The notes beneath the pieces are model-generated. The model saw only the letters and a program-made list of their open reading frames with translations. It had not been told where the DNA came from and searched no databases. This document shows, piece after piece, positions 26,757 to 35,124 of a stretch of DNA of 64,000 bases (position 1 is the stretch's first letter; every line of letters starts with the position of its first letter). Source of the stretch: Ferdinandcohnia sp047246645 (GTDB taxonomy: Bacteria > Bacillota > Bacilli > Bacillales > Bacillaceae_L); contig NZ_JBFOKR010000009.1 of assembly GCF_047246645.1 (NCBI RefSeq), forward strand, positions 151,849-215,848, written 5' to 3'. A program made the position numbers and the translations under genes.

Positions 26757-27122
26757 ATGCAATATGAACCTAGAAACTCTACTGAAGCTGCACTGCATCA
26801 CTATAAATCTGGGTTAGGTGTATTCACTGAAAAAATGCCTGAACTTGCTTCAAAATTTAATTCATTTACGGAAGAATGCTTTAGTGAAGGCGTTCTTTCC
26901 CAAAAAGAAAAGCAACTAATTGCTTTAGGCATAAGCCTCTATTCTCAGGATGAATACTGCATTATTTACCATACCAAGGGATGTTTAGATCGAGGTTGTA
27001 CAGAACAAGAAATACTTGAAGCTGTAGGGGTCACTGCAGCATTTGGTGGAGGAGCAGCAATGAGTCAAGCTGTCACACTTGTTATGGAGAGTATCGAAGA
27101 GTTGAATCAAATAAAACAATAA
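26757..27122 (+). CDS. Carboxymuconolactone decarboxylase (CMD/AhpD-like) protein
   Basis: 121 residues. A small alpha-helical CMD-domain protein: FTEECFSEGVLSQKEKQLIALGISLYSQDEYCIIYHTKGCLDRGCTEQEILE shows the fold, though the redox CxxC of AhpD is replaced by EYCIIYH (Cys, then His four residues later). Members are peroxidase-like or lactone decarboxylases. Lacking the CxxC pair, this copy may not be a peroxidase. GATGAG before the ATG is weak. Preceded by TATAGA and followed by a terminator. Confidence 0.83.
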   Translation: MQYEPRNSTEAALHHYKSGLGVFTEKMPELASKFNSFTEECFSEGVLSQKEKQLIALGISLYSQDEYCIIYHTKGCLDRGCTEQEILEAVGVTAAFGGGAAMSQAVTLVMESIEELNQIKQ

Positions 27123-27138
27123 GTTTTAGGATAATTGT

Positions 27139-27168
27139 AAAGGACAGCCAGAATATAGCTGTCCTTTT
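27139..27168. terminator. Bidirectional terminator after the CMD gene
   Basis: AAAGGACAGC-CAGAATA-GCTGTCCTTT followed by TATATT; also usable from the minus-strand gene ending at 27167. Confidence 0.75.
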
Positions 27169-27379
27169 ATATTAGATGTTCATAACTATTGTTGTAGATT
27201 TTATCAAGTTCATCAATTTTATAAATGAGAAGTTCATGATCATCGTTATGTTCCAGTCGATTATCTTTAACATAATATTCTCTAGCATCTATTGCTTTTT
27301 CCTTAGAAGAGAATATCCCCACTATATTAGATGCTTCCCCACATTCACTACAACCTATATCAACAACCACATAATACAT
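27167..27379 (-). CDS. Hypothetical cysteine-containing protein, 70 aa
   Basis: 70 residues, starting MYYVVVDIGCSECGEASNIVGIFSSKEKAIDAREYYV. A CSEC motif near residue 10 suggests a metal or redox site, and the rest is acidic (HNDDHELLIYKIDEL). The family is unknown to me. The pattern resembles small proteins with an FSSKEKA-type helix, as in some phage and Bacillus hypothetical proteins. The start has AAGCTGGTG before it. It lies alone between the CMD gene and the cold-shock gene. Confidence 0.6.
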   Translation of the reverse strand: MYYVVVDIGCSECGEASNIVGIFSSKEKAIDAREYYVKDNRLEHNDDHELLIYKIDELDKIYNNSYEHLI

Positions 27380-27508
27380 TAAAACACCAGCTTTCTGTTA
27401 GTACAAACTTATATACTGTTATTGTATTTATAATTGGTTAAAACACAAAAAAAATTGCTTACTTAATAGTTACGAAATAACATCCTATCTAATATAGCCT
27501 TTAAATAC

Positions 27509-27540
27509 AAAAAAACAGATTCTTATGAAAGAATCTGTTT
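27509..27540 (-). terminator. Terminator of the cold-shock gene
   Basis: Minus strand: AAACAGATTCTT-TCAT-AAGAATCTGTTT, a 12-bp perfect stem, then TTTTTGT. Confidence 0.88.
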
Positions 27541-27562
27541 TGTACAGTTTATATATGGGTTA

Positions 27563-27763
27563 TTATGCCTTGTGAACATTAGCAGCTTGTGGTCCACGAC
27601 TACCTTCTTCGATATCGAAAGTAACTTCTTGACCTTCTTCTAACGTTTTGAACCCTTCACCTTGGATAGCTGAGAAATGTACGAATACATCGTCTCCACC
27701 TTCAACTTCAATAAATCCAAAGCCTTTTTCACTGTTAAACCATTTTACTTTTCCTTGTGCCAT
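27563..27763 (-). CDS. Cold-shock protein (CspB/CspD-type)
   Basis: 66 residues from the ATG at 27763, which has AGGAGG before it; the longer reading begins in leader sequence. It has the OB-fold with RNA-binding motifs KGFGFIEV (RNP1) and VFVHFS (RNP2). It binds single-stranded RNA and DNA and keeps mRNAs unstructured at low temperature. It ends AANVHKA. A long AT-rich leader precedes it, as is usual for csp genes. Which paralogue (B, C or D) is not decided. Confidence 0.95.
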   Translation of the reverse strand: MAQGKVKWFNSEKGFGFIEVEGGDDVFVHFSAIQGEGFKTLEEGQEVTFDIEEGSRGPQAANVHKA

Positions 27764-27904
27764 TTTGCTTCCTCCTATGTAATGCAACAAAATTTTGTTG
27801 CAAGGTATTGCATGAATTATTATATCCACTATTACATTTTTTATAACATAAATTATTTAAGTTTATTTTTTAAAAACTTTTCTACTAGAGAAAGCCTCTT
27901 AAAT

Positions 27905-28111
27905 CTAAGCTAAATAGCTTTTACAATGGTTATCTACAACCTGAAGTAATTTAGTTGTTGATTCCATTTGTGAATTACAAAGAGGGCATAATGGTTCTTG
28001 AGTACTTTTAAAATTATCACGTAACCAACCGTTACAATCCTCTGATGAACATTCCCAAACTTTAGTTTCCTCTGTAACAATCTCTTCGACTGGTCTTCTT
28101 CCAAATGCCAT
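27905..28111 (-). CDS. ydjO: Cold-inducible YdjO-like zinc-ribbon protein
   Basis: 68 residues. A zinc-ribbon is evident: WECSSEDCNGWLRDNF (about residues 19-34) and PLCPLCNSQM (about 41-50), giving four cysteines. It closely fits the YdjO family, cold-inducible in B. subtilis, with the signature WECxxEDCNGW. It sits immediately upstream of the cold-shock gene on the same strand. Co-regulation is plausible but unproven. Start preceded by AAGGAGATG. Confidence 0.85.
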   Translation of the reverse strand: MAFGRRPVEEIVTEETKVWECSSEDCNGWLRDNFKSTQEPLCPLCNSQMESTTKLLQVVDNHCKSYLA

Positions 28112-28250
28112 TCAAATCATCTCCTTAAGTTAGGTTGGAACGAATCAAGAACAAACGGAAAGAACCAACCATGTTCTAATTGTTGAAACTACACACACAG
28201 AGTTACTTATGCCCGTAAGAACAACAATATATCCAAACATAGCAAAAATA

Positions 28251-28302
28251 AAAAAACTTATTATAAAAAGCACTTCTTAGCAGAAACTTCTTATAATAAG
28301 CT
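28251..28302 (-). terminator. Terminator of the opp operon
   Basis: Minus strand: CTTATTATAA-(24-base loop)-TTATAATAAG, then TTTTTTATT. A long loop, but the perfect arms and T tract directly after oppF make it convincing. Confidence 0.6.
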
Positions 28303-28367
28303 TCACTTATTAATTTATCTTACGTTTCAATTATTATACCACTTCTTACCTATAATTGTAAAACTCA

Positions 28368-29336
28368 TCAATCATCATATAAATGACAGGCAGTGAAATG
28401 ATTTGGTTTTACTTCCTTCCACTCAGGTATATCTGTAGCACATTTTTCCATAGCAAATTGACATCTTGTTCGAAACACGCAACCTGAAGGAGGTGATAAA
28501 GGGCTTGGAACATCTCCTTCTAATACTATTCTCTCACGCTTTACTGACGGATCTGGAATCGGAACTGCTGATAACAATGCTTGCGTGTATGGATGTAGTG
28601 GTTCTTCATGCAATGTATTACTATCCGCAAGTTCAACCATATTACCTAAGTACATAACTAAAATTCGATCAGAAATGTACTTCACCATTGATAAATCATG
28701 AGCGATAAAGAGATATGTTAAATCCATTTTTTCTTGCAGGTTTTTCAATAGATTTACAATCTGGGCTTGAATTGATACATCAAGTGCTGAAATAGGTTCA
28801 TCACACACAATAAATTTTGGATTGAGTGCTAATGCTCTTGCAATGCCGATTCGTTGTCGTTGTCCCCCACTAAATTCATGAGGAAAGCGATTAGCATGCT
28901 CTGGTCTTAGACCGACTAGCTCCAAAAGCTCTCTTATCCTTTCCTTTCGATTCTTACCTTTTACAATATGGTGGATATCCAGAGGCTCTCCAATTATATC
29001 TTCAACCTTCATCCTTGGATTAAGCGAAGCATAAGGGTCTTGAAAAATAATTTGGACATGTTTCCTTAGCTCCTTTAGGTCTCTCGAGTTAAAGTTGTAG
29101 ATGTTTCTTCCTTCAAAAAGGACCTCTCCTTCTGTTGGTTCTAGCAAGCGGATAATGGTTTTACCTACTGTTGATTTTCCACATCCGCTTTCACCAACTA
29201 GACCCACTGTTTCCCCTTTGTTAATTGATAAATTTATATTATTTACTGCCTTTACCGGTTTATCTTGGGTAAGAAAATACTTTTTCACATTTTTTATTTC
29301 CATTAACGGACTTTTTTGTTCACTATTTGCTCCCAC
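28368..29336 (-). CDS. oppF: Oligopeptide ABC transporter ATP-binding protein OppF
   Basis: 322 residues. ABC ATPase: Walker A GESGCGKSTVGK (about 54-65), FSGGQRQRIGIARAL signature, FIVCDEPISALD Walker B and H-loop FIAHDLS. The C-terminal FRTRCQFAMEKCATDIP has the Opp/Dpp cysteine pattern that binds an iron-sulfur or zinc in the family. It pairs with OppD to power peptide import. It is the last gene of the five-gene operon. Confidence 0.93.
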   Translation of the reverse strand: MGANSEQKSPLMEIKNVKKYFLTQDKPVKAVNNINLSINKGETVGLVGESGCGKSTVGKTIIRLLEPTEGEVLFEGRNIYNFNSRDLKELRKHVQIIFQDPYASLNPRMKVEDIIGEPLDIHHIVKGKNRKERIRELLELVGLRPEHANRFPHEFSGGQRQRIGIARALALNPKFIVCDEPISALDVSIQAQIVNLLKNLQEKMDLTYLFIAHDLSMVKYISDRILVMYLGNMVELADSNTLHEEPLHPYTQALLSAVPIPDPSVKRERIVLEGDVPSPLSPPSGCVFRTRCQFAMEKCATDIPEWKEVKPNHFTACHLYDD

Positions 29337-29352
29337 TTATTTTGACTCCTCC

Positions 29353-30354
29353 TCACACCGCATTGTTACTTTTCGCCATCGGGTGATTCAACCAGCAAGA
29401 ACTGTATTGTGTATTTCCTACTGATTCACTTCCTGGTCTGTGCTCTTTACATATTTTCATTGCCTTCTCACACCTCGGGAAAAAGGAACATCCCTTTGGT
29501 GGTTCAAGTAAATCTGGAGGAGTACCTGTAATTGTAGAGAGCTTTTCGTGTTTAGCCATATCTAATCTTGGGACTGATTTTAATAACCCTTTTGTATAAG
29601 GATGTGTCGGGTTTGAAAATATTTCTTCCACACTGCCAGATTCAACAATCTCCCCGGCGTACATCACAACTACCTTACTACACATTTCTGCAACTACTCC
29701 AAGGTCATGTGTTATGAGGATGATAGACGTATTTGTTTTTTCCTGTAGCTCCTTCATTAATTGTAGAATTTGTGCTTGGATGGTTACATCCAAGGCCGTT
29801 GTAGGCTCATCCGCAATTAATAGTTTTGGCTGACAAGCTAATGCTATAGCTATCATTACTCTTTGTCGCATCCCACCAGAAAACTCGTGAGGATACTGAT
29901 TAATTCTTTTATCTGGCTGAGGAATCCCTACAAGTTCCAGCATTTTTATAGCTTTCTCTATTGCATTCTTCTTTGAAACCTTGTTATGGCGCATAATTCC
30001 TTCTGCAATTTGAATTCCTATCTTTGCTGTTGGATTTAAGGAAGTCATTGGGTCTTGAAATATCATACCAACTTCATTACCTCTAATTTTTTGCATTTCT
30101 CTTTCTGATTTAGCTACAACATCTACCCCATTTAGCAAGATGGAACCCTTTTCAATGTTAGCTTGTGGGGAAGGAAGCAATCTCATGATAGATTTTGCTG
30201 TAACACTTTTTCCGCAACCTGATTCACCAACAATTGCGACCGCTTCTCCCTTTTCAACTGAAAAGGAGATACCTCGGACAGCTTTCACTTTACCTGCATT
30301 CGTATTAAATGTTACGTGAAGGTCATTTATCTCAACTATATTTTCCATTTTCAT
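29353..30354 (-). CDS. oppD: Oligopeptide ABC transporter ATP-binding protein OppD
   Basis: 333 residues. Walker A GESGCGKSVTAKS (about 38-50), FSGGMRQRVMIAIAL signature, LLIADEPTTALDVT Walker B, ITHDLGVVAE H-loop. The C-terminal CSFFPRCEKAMKICKEH carries the cluster-type cysteines usual in Opp/Dpp ATPases. It is immediately upstream of oppF. Start preceded by GAGGGGG. Confidence 0.93.
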   Translation of the reverse strand: MKMENIVEINDLHVTFNTNAGKVKAVRGISFSVEKGEAVAIVGESGCGKSVTAKSIMRLLPSPQANIEKGSILLNGVDVVAKSEREMQKIRGNEVGMIFQDPMTSLNPTAKIGIQIAEGIMRHNKVSKKNAIEKAIKMLELVGIPQPDKRINQYPHEFSGGMRQRVMIAIALACQPKLLIADEPTTALDVTIQAQILQLMKELQEKTNTSIILITHDLGVVAEMCSKVVVMYAGEIVESGSVEEIFSNPTHPYTKGLLKSVPRLDMAKHEKLSTITGTPPDLLEPPKGCSFFPRCEKAMKICKEHRPGSESVGNTQYSSCWLNHPMAKSNNAV

Positions 30355-30369
30355 ACCCCCTCTATCAAT

Positions 30370-31299
30370 CTATTTACGAAGTCTAGGATCGAGTGCATCT
30401 CTTAAACCATCACCAAAAACATTAAAAGCAAACATCGTGAGGGAGATCAGAAAAGCTGGAATAAACAATTGATAGAAATTTCCTATTAAAATACTACCTA
30501 GTGCATCATTGGCCATCGTACCCCAACTAGCCTCAGGTGCAGGAATGCCTAAGCCTAAGAAACTTAAGGTTGCTTCCGCAAAAATGGCTGTAGGAACAGT
30601 AAGAGTCACATTAACCAAAATTGGTCCCATGGTATTTGGAATCATATGCCTACGTAATATCCATGACGTCTGTGCTCCCATTGCATTTGCCGCTTGCACA
30701 TATTCATATTCCTTAAGCTGCAGTACCTGTCCTCTGACTAATCTCGCCATAGGAATCCAGCCGGTTATTGTCATTGCGATAATAATCGTCCATAGACCTC
30801 TTCCAAGGACAATCATCATTAGAATCACCATTAATAAGTATGGAATAGCGTATAATACTTCTGCTACTCTCATCATAAAGTTATCAACCTTGCCTCCGCG
30901 TATCCCTGATATTCCGCCATATATAACACCCATTATGAAATCAATTAATGCTGCCATTATCCCTATAAATAGAGATATTCTAGCTCCGTACCATGCTCTA
31001 GTAAATAAATCTCTACCTGACGAATCAGTCCCAAACCAATGTTCACCATTTGGGCGTAAGTTCTTTTTGGTGAAATCTTGTTCATAGTAGGTATAACCAT
31101 TTAGATAAGGACCAATGATAGCCATTATCCCAATTACAATAATAATAATTAGGCCAATAATAGCTAATTTATTTTCTTTAAGCCGCTGCCATACATCTGA
31201 CCAATACGAAATACTTGGTCTAGCAATCTTTTCCGCATCTTCAAATTTATGTTCTGCAGGAGTAAACATTTCTTGTGTATACTGTGATTCGTTTTTCAT
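30370..31299 (-). CDS. oppC: Oligopeptide ABC transporter permease OppC
   Basis: 309 residues with about six membrane helices, after a cytoplasmic N-terminus of about 45 residues. The EAA loop that touches the ATPase reads EYVQAANAMGAQTSWILRRHMIPN. The GTDSSGRDLFTRAWYGARIS segment is a Dpp/Opp C-type landmark. It overlaps oppB by four bases, implying coupled translation. Confidence 0.93.
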   Translation of the reverse strand: MKNESQYTQEMFTPAEHKFEDAEKIARPSISYWSDVWQRLKENKLAIIGLIIIIVIGIMAIIGPYLNGYTYYEQDFTKKNLRPNGEHWFGTDSSGRDLFTRAWYGARISLFIGIMAALIDFIMGVIYGGISGIRGGKVDNFMMRVAEVLYAIPYLLMVILMMIVLGRGLWTIIIAMTITGWIPMARLVRGQVLQLKEYEYVQAANAMGAQTSWILRRHMIPNTMGPILVNVTLTVPTAIFAEATLSFLGLGIPAPEASWGTMANDALGSILIGNFYQLFIPAFLISLTMFAFNVFGDGLRDALDPRLRK

Positions 31300-32225
31300 T
31301 TGCTCTCCCCCGTTACTTTAATTCTTGGATCAATCCATGTATAGGCAATATCTACGATAAGAATTAAAAGAATCAGGATAGCAGCGTAAAAGATGGTAGA
31401 ACCGAGAATTACAGGATAATCACGATTAAAGATACTTGTAACAAACATCTCCCCCATACCCGGTATTCCAAAGATTTTTTCTATAATAAAACTTCCGGTA
31501 ACAATATTAGCAATAAGTATTCCTAGTACCGTAACGACTGGCAAAATAGCATTACGTATTGCATGCTTGAGTATTATAGTTCCTTGTTTTAACCCTTTTG
31601 CTTTTGCGGTTAAAATATAATCTTGGCCCATCACTTCAAGCATGCTTGATCGCATTAAACGAGCGATAAAAGCCATTGGCATCATTGCAAGCGACAGAGA
31701 AGGTAAAACTGTATGAGACCAAGATTTCCAAGTAGCAACCGGGAACCATCTTAGCTCAACGGCTAAGTAATTAATAAGGAAGGAAGCTAATATGAAGTTT
31801 GGAACGGAAATTCCAATAATCGCTAAGATCATCGACGAATAATCTGGCCAGCGATTACGGTATAAGGCTGCAACAATTCCAAAAAATAAACCCAACGGAA
31901 TAGCGATAAGCAAGGCTTGGGTGCCTAAATGCAGGGATACCGGAAACCCATTAATAATTAGATCGTTCACTGTAAGTGATGATGATTTATAAGAAGGACC
32001 AAAATCGAATTGTAAGATAGATAGTAAATAATGACCATATTGAACAAGTAAAGGTTTGTCCAAATTGTAGTAGCTTTGTAGATTATTATAGACAGCCTCC
32101 GGCATGGTACCTTCTTGAGCAAATGGATTTCCAGGAATACTATGCATTAAGACGAATGTTAATGTAATGATTACCCATAGAGTGAGAAATGCCAGGCCTA
32201 TTCTCTTTATGATGTATTTAAGCAT
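31296..32225 (-). CDS. oppB: Oligopeptide ABC transporter permease OppB
   Basis: 309 residues with six membrane helices; starts MLKYIIKRIGLAFLTLWVII with the B-type permease leader. The N-terminal HSIPGNPF and C-terminal EAA loop DYILTAKAKGLKQGTIILKHAIRNA confirm it. It follows oppA after a terminator-like hairpin, so the permease genes may be less expressed than the binding protein. Confidence 0.93.
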   Translation of the reverse strand: MLKYIIKRIGLAFLTLWVIITLTFVLMHSIPGNPFAQEGTMPEAVYNNLQSYYNLDKPLLVQYGHYLLSILQFDFGPSYKSSSLTVNDLIINGFPVSLHLGTQALLIAIPLGLFFGIVAALYRNRWPDYSSMILAIIGISVPNFILASFLINYLAVELRWFPVATWKSWSHTVLPSLSLAMMPMAFIARLMRSSMLEVMGQDYILTAKAKGLKQGTIILKHAIRNAILPVVTVLGILIANIVTGSFIIEKIFGIPGMGEMFVTSIFNRDYPVILGSTIFYAAILILLILIVDIAYTWIDPRIKVTGESK

Positions 32226-32252
32226 GTTATCCCCCTTTTCATTTTTATGTAA

Positions 32253-32290
32253 GAAAAATCGGGGTATGCCTGTAAAAGCATACCTCGATT
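32253..32290 (-). terminator. Hairpin between oppA and oppB (attenuating terminator)
   Basis: Minus strand: AATCGAGGTATGC-TTTTACAG-GCATACCCCGATT, then TTTTTC. It lies directly after the oppA stop. Such internal hairpins let the binding protein be made in excess. Confidence 0.75.
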
Positions 32291-32300
32291 AACTAATTAA

Positions 32301-33989
32301 CTAGTTTTTAATATCAGCATAAATGAATTGAGGGTAACGATTTATCGGTGTATAAATACCAGTTACATGTGGCTTCACAGTGTAAGGTTTAGTATAGAAA
32401 TATACAGGAATAACCGGCATTTCATCCATTAAGATTTTTTCCGCGTCATGCATTGCCTTCATTCTTTCTTCTTGGTTCATTGTTGTCTTGGCAACATTGA
32501 TCAATTTGTCATATTCTGCATTACCCCAGTTTGCATCGTTATACGGTCCATCTGTTACCCATAGGTCCATAAATGTCATCGGATCTACATAGTCTCCGAC
32601 CCAGCCAGCCCTTGAGATTTCATAGTCTCCAGCTTTTTCACGGTCAAGCTTTACCTGGAATTCAACATTTTCAAGTGTAATTTCAATTCCAAGGTTTTTA
32701 CGCCACATTTCCTGAACTGCCTCGGCAATCATTTTGTGACCTTCTGAAGTATTGTACGTAAGTGTTACATTTGGGAATTCATCCAAGCCCTCTTCAGCCA
32801 AGCCTTCTTCTAAAAGCTTTTTAGCTTCTTCTACGTTTTCTTCAAAAAGTTTACCAGTATTCTCTTGGTAATCTCCTGATACATCAGGGATTCCTGGTGG
32901 AACAACAGAAAATGCTGGTGGTTGACCACCTTGAGCGACATGCTCAACAATTGTTTGGCGATCAATTGACATAGCTAATGCTTTTCTCACCTTTACGTTA
33001 TTAAAAGGCTTCTTCTCAGTGTTTAAATTATAGTAGTAAACTGCCAAATCAGTTCCAATTTGGAATTCTGGATCTTTTGTTTCTACCAACTGTCCAATTA
33101 CGTCCTGTGGAAGTGGATATACTAAGTCAAGTTCATCAGACTGATACATTTGCCAAGATGTATTTTCATCATCGATGATTACAAAGTTTACTTCATCTAG
33201 ATTTATACTATCCTTATTGTAATAGTTTTCATTTTTCTCAAGCTTCATGCTTTCTTTGTGTTTCCACTCCGTTAACTTAAAGGCACCATTTGATACGTAC
33301 GTATCTGCTTCTTTATACCAATCTGGGTTTGCCTCTTGCACTGCTTTATTAATAGGATAGTAAGTGTAGAAAGATGTTAAGTCTAGGAAATATGGTGTTG
33401 GTTGTGCCAGTTTCACTTCTAATGTAGTATCATCTAATGCTTTTACCCCTACCTCAGCTTCCAGCGCTGCTAAGTCAGCACCTTCTTTGGCTCCATTATA
33501 TTCAGCTCCACCTGCTATGTAGTAGAGTTGATACGCATACGTAGATGCAGCTTCTGGACTAAGTGCATATTTCCATGCATATTCAAAGTCATGAGCTGTA
33601 ACTGGATCACCATTTGACCATTTGATATCTTTACGTAACGTAAAGGTCCAAGTTAATCCGTCTTCACTTGTTGTCCATTCTTCAGCCATTCCTGCGACAA
33701 TTTCACCTTCTTGCGTCTTCTTAGTCAATCCTTCAAAAGCATGCTCAAGGATCCAAGAATCATGAGTACCTTGTGCGGTACCAGGATGTAGTGAACCTGG
33801 TTCTGAACTATTGTTTAGACGAAGAATTTTAGGTCCATTGTTCTCTTCTTGTTGTTCATTTTGACCTTCTTCGCTTGGTTTTGATGGTTCTTCTGGTTCA
33901 TTTGTTGAACTCTCACCACTAAAGCAACCCGATAAAGCTAGAAAGATAGAAAGCAATAATACTAAACCTACTGATAACCTTTTTTTCAA
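32301..33989 (-). CDS. oppA: Oligopeptide-binding lipoprotein OppA
   Basis: 562 residues. A lipoprotein signal (MKKRLSVGLVLLLSIFLALSGC, lipobox LSGC at about 22) precedes an acidic linker. The SBP_bac_5 domain follows, with landmarks LRLNNSSEPGSLHP, KALDDTTLEVKLAQPTPYF and AGWVGDYVDPMTF. It captures peptides outside the membrane for the OppBCDF importer. Upstream lie a perfect GAAATCA-N7-TGATTTC dyad and the operon promoter region. It is a good length for OppA. Confidence 0.93.
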   Translation of the reverse strand: MKKRLSVGLVLLLSIFLALSGCFSGESSTNEPEEPSKPSEEGQNEQQEENNGPKILRLNNSSEPGSLHPGTAQGTHDSWILEHAFEGLTKKTQEGEIVAGMAEEWTTSEDGLTWTFTLRKDIKWSNGDPVTAHDFEYAWKYALSPEAASTYAYQLYYIAGGAEYNGAKEGADLAALEAEVGVKALDDTTLEVKLAQPTPYFLDLTSFYTYYPINKAVQEANPDWYKEADTYVSNGAFKLTEWKHKESMKLEKNENYYNKDSINLDEVNFVIIDDENTSWQMYQSDELDLVYPLPQDVIGQLVETKDPEFQIGTDLAVYYYNLNTEKKPFNNVKVRKALAMSIDRQTIVEHVAQGGQPPAFSVVPPGIPDVSGDYQENTGKLFEENVEEAKKLLEEGLAEEGLDEFPNVTLTYNTSEGHKMIAEAVQEMWRKNLGIEITLENVEFQVKLDREKAGDYEISRAGWVGDYVDPMTFMDLWVTDGPYNDANWGNAEYDKLINVAKTTMNQEERMKAMHDAEKILMDEMPVIPVYFYTKPYTVKPHVTGIYTPINRYPQFIYADIKN

Positions 33990-34021
33990 GTAATTCCCCC
34001 CCTATACTCTTAAAAAAATTT

Positions 34022-34042
34022 GAAATCATATATTTTGATTTC
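34022..34042 (-). promoter_or_regulatory. Operator-like dyad upstream of oppA
   Basis: GAAATCA-TATATTT-TGATTTC is a 7-bp perfect inverted repeat about 33 bases upstream of the oppA start. Position suits a repressor or other regulator. The rest of the 33990-34262 gap shows no gene. Confidence 0.45.
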
Positions 34043-34262
34043 TACAACTAATCTATAATTGGATTTTTAAAAATATTACATAGGAGACAAATTTCTTTAT
34101 TAAAAAATAGTATTTTGGTTTCACACTAAAACGCATTACTAGACTAAAATCATATTAATTATGATGTCCCAACTTTTTTAAATGCTTCTGCAATACTAAT
34201 TCTTTACCCGTAATCTATTAGTTTGGTACACTAAAAGTAAGCGCTATTATTGGAGTGATATT

Positions 34263-34958
34263 ATGAATCGTGTTGAGATAAAAGAAGTTTTACGGACCGT
34301 TCCTCTTTTTAAAGAATTAACCAGCGATGAATTGGATGAGATTGTAAACATTGCACAAAACAGACAATATGCAAAGGGCTCACATGTTTTTATGCAAGAA
34401 GATCCATTGGAAAATGTTTACTTTATTTACAACGGGAGAGTTAAAATCTATAAAAATGACGTAAATGGGAGAGAACAAATTGTTTCGGTATTAAAGGATG
34501 GCGATATGTTCCCTCATGTAGGTTTCTTCCGAAAAGGTACATACCCTGCATATTCGTATGTAATAGAAGATACAATTGCAGTAGTTATTTCTATTTCGCA
34601 CTTTGAGCAAGTTCTATTACAGCACCCGCAAGTATGTATTAAACTTTTTAGAGTTATGGGTGAGAAAATTGTTGATTTACAGAATCGACTTGAAGCCCAG
34701 ATCTTAAATAACTCGTATGAACAAATTATTAAGCTAATTATTAGACTATGTAATACCGATGGGAAACAGGAAGGTGACGGAAGAACGACGATTACAACTC
34801 AATTTACAAATAGAGATTTAGCAAACATGATTGGCTCTACTCGTGAAACAGTAAGTCGAACCTTAACTAAGTTAAAAAAGAAAAAATTAATTGATGTTGA
34901 TGAATCAGGAAACTTTATCGTAGATGTAGAAGCTTTAGAAGATGAGCTTTTTGTATAA
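34263..34958 (+). CDS. CRP/FNR-family transcriptional regulator
   Basis: 231 residues. An N-terminal cyclic-nucleotide-binding-like domain (VPLFKELTSDELDEIVNIAQ, then FMQEDPLENVYFIYNGRVKIYK) is followed by a dimerisation helix and a C-terminal winged helix. The recognition helix is IGSTRETVSRTLTKL, with Arg-Glu...Arg as in CRP, so TGTGA half-sites are expected. It has only two cysteines, both scattered, and no FNR-type iron-sulfur cluster. The ligand is not identifiable. It may regulate the ba3 oxidase operon through the box at 9017-9032, which is my inference. A GGAGTGAT site precedes the ATG. Confidence 0.9.
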   Translation: MNRVEIKEVLRTVPLFKELTSDELDEIVNIAQNRQYAKGSHVFMQEDPLENVYFIYNGRVKIYKNDVNGREQIVSVLKDGDMFPHVGFFRKGTYPAYSYVIEDTIAVVISISHFEQVLLQHPQVCIKLFRVMGEKIVDLQNRLEAQILNNSYEQIIKLIIRLCNTDGKQEGDGRTTITTQFTNRDLANMIGSTRETVSRTLTKLKKKKLIDVDESGNFIVDVEALEDELFV

Positions 34959-34997
34959 GTCTCATACTTCAAAAATAAACTACTTTCTCTTAAATAT

Positions 34998-35033
34998 AAG
35001 GAACTAAGACATTTATGTTTTAGCTCCTTTTTT
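34998..35033 (+). terminator. Terminator of the CRP/FNR-type gene
   Basis: AGGA-CTAA-ACAT stem with one internal mismatch, TTATGT loop, then TAGCTCCTTTTTT; follows the stop by about 40 bases. Confidence 0.65.
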
Positions 35034-35124
35034 CATGCCCAAAAGAAAAACATTTCCCACCTAGATTGAATATAGTGACAGTAGTACCATATTACAATGA
35101 AATATTTTAGAGAGGAGCATCCTT

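Noticed and set aside
35067..35094. Possible sigma-G promoter (TGAATA / CATATTA) before hsp20
   Set aside because: Spacer is 15 bases rather than about 17-18, so I do not list it as a feature.
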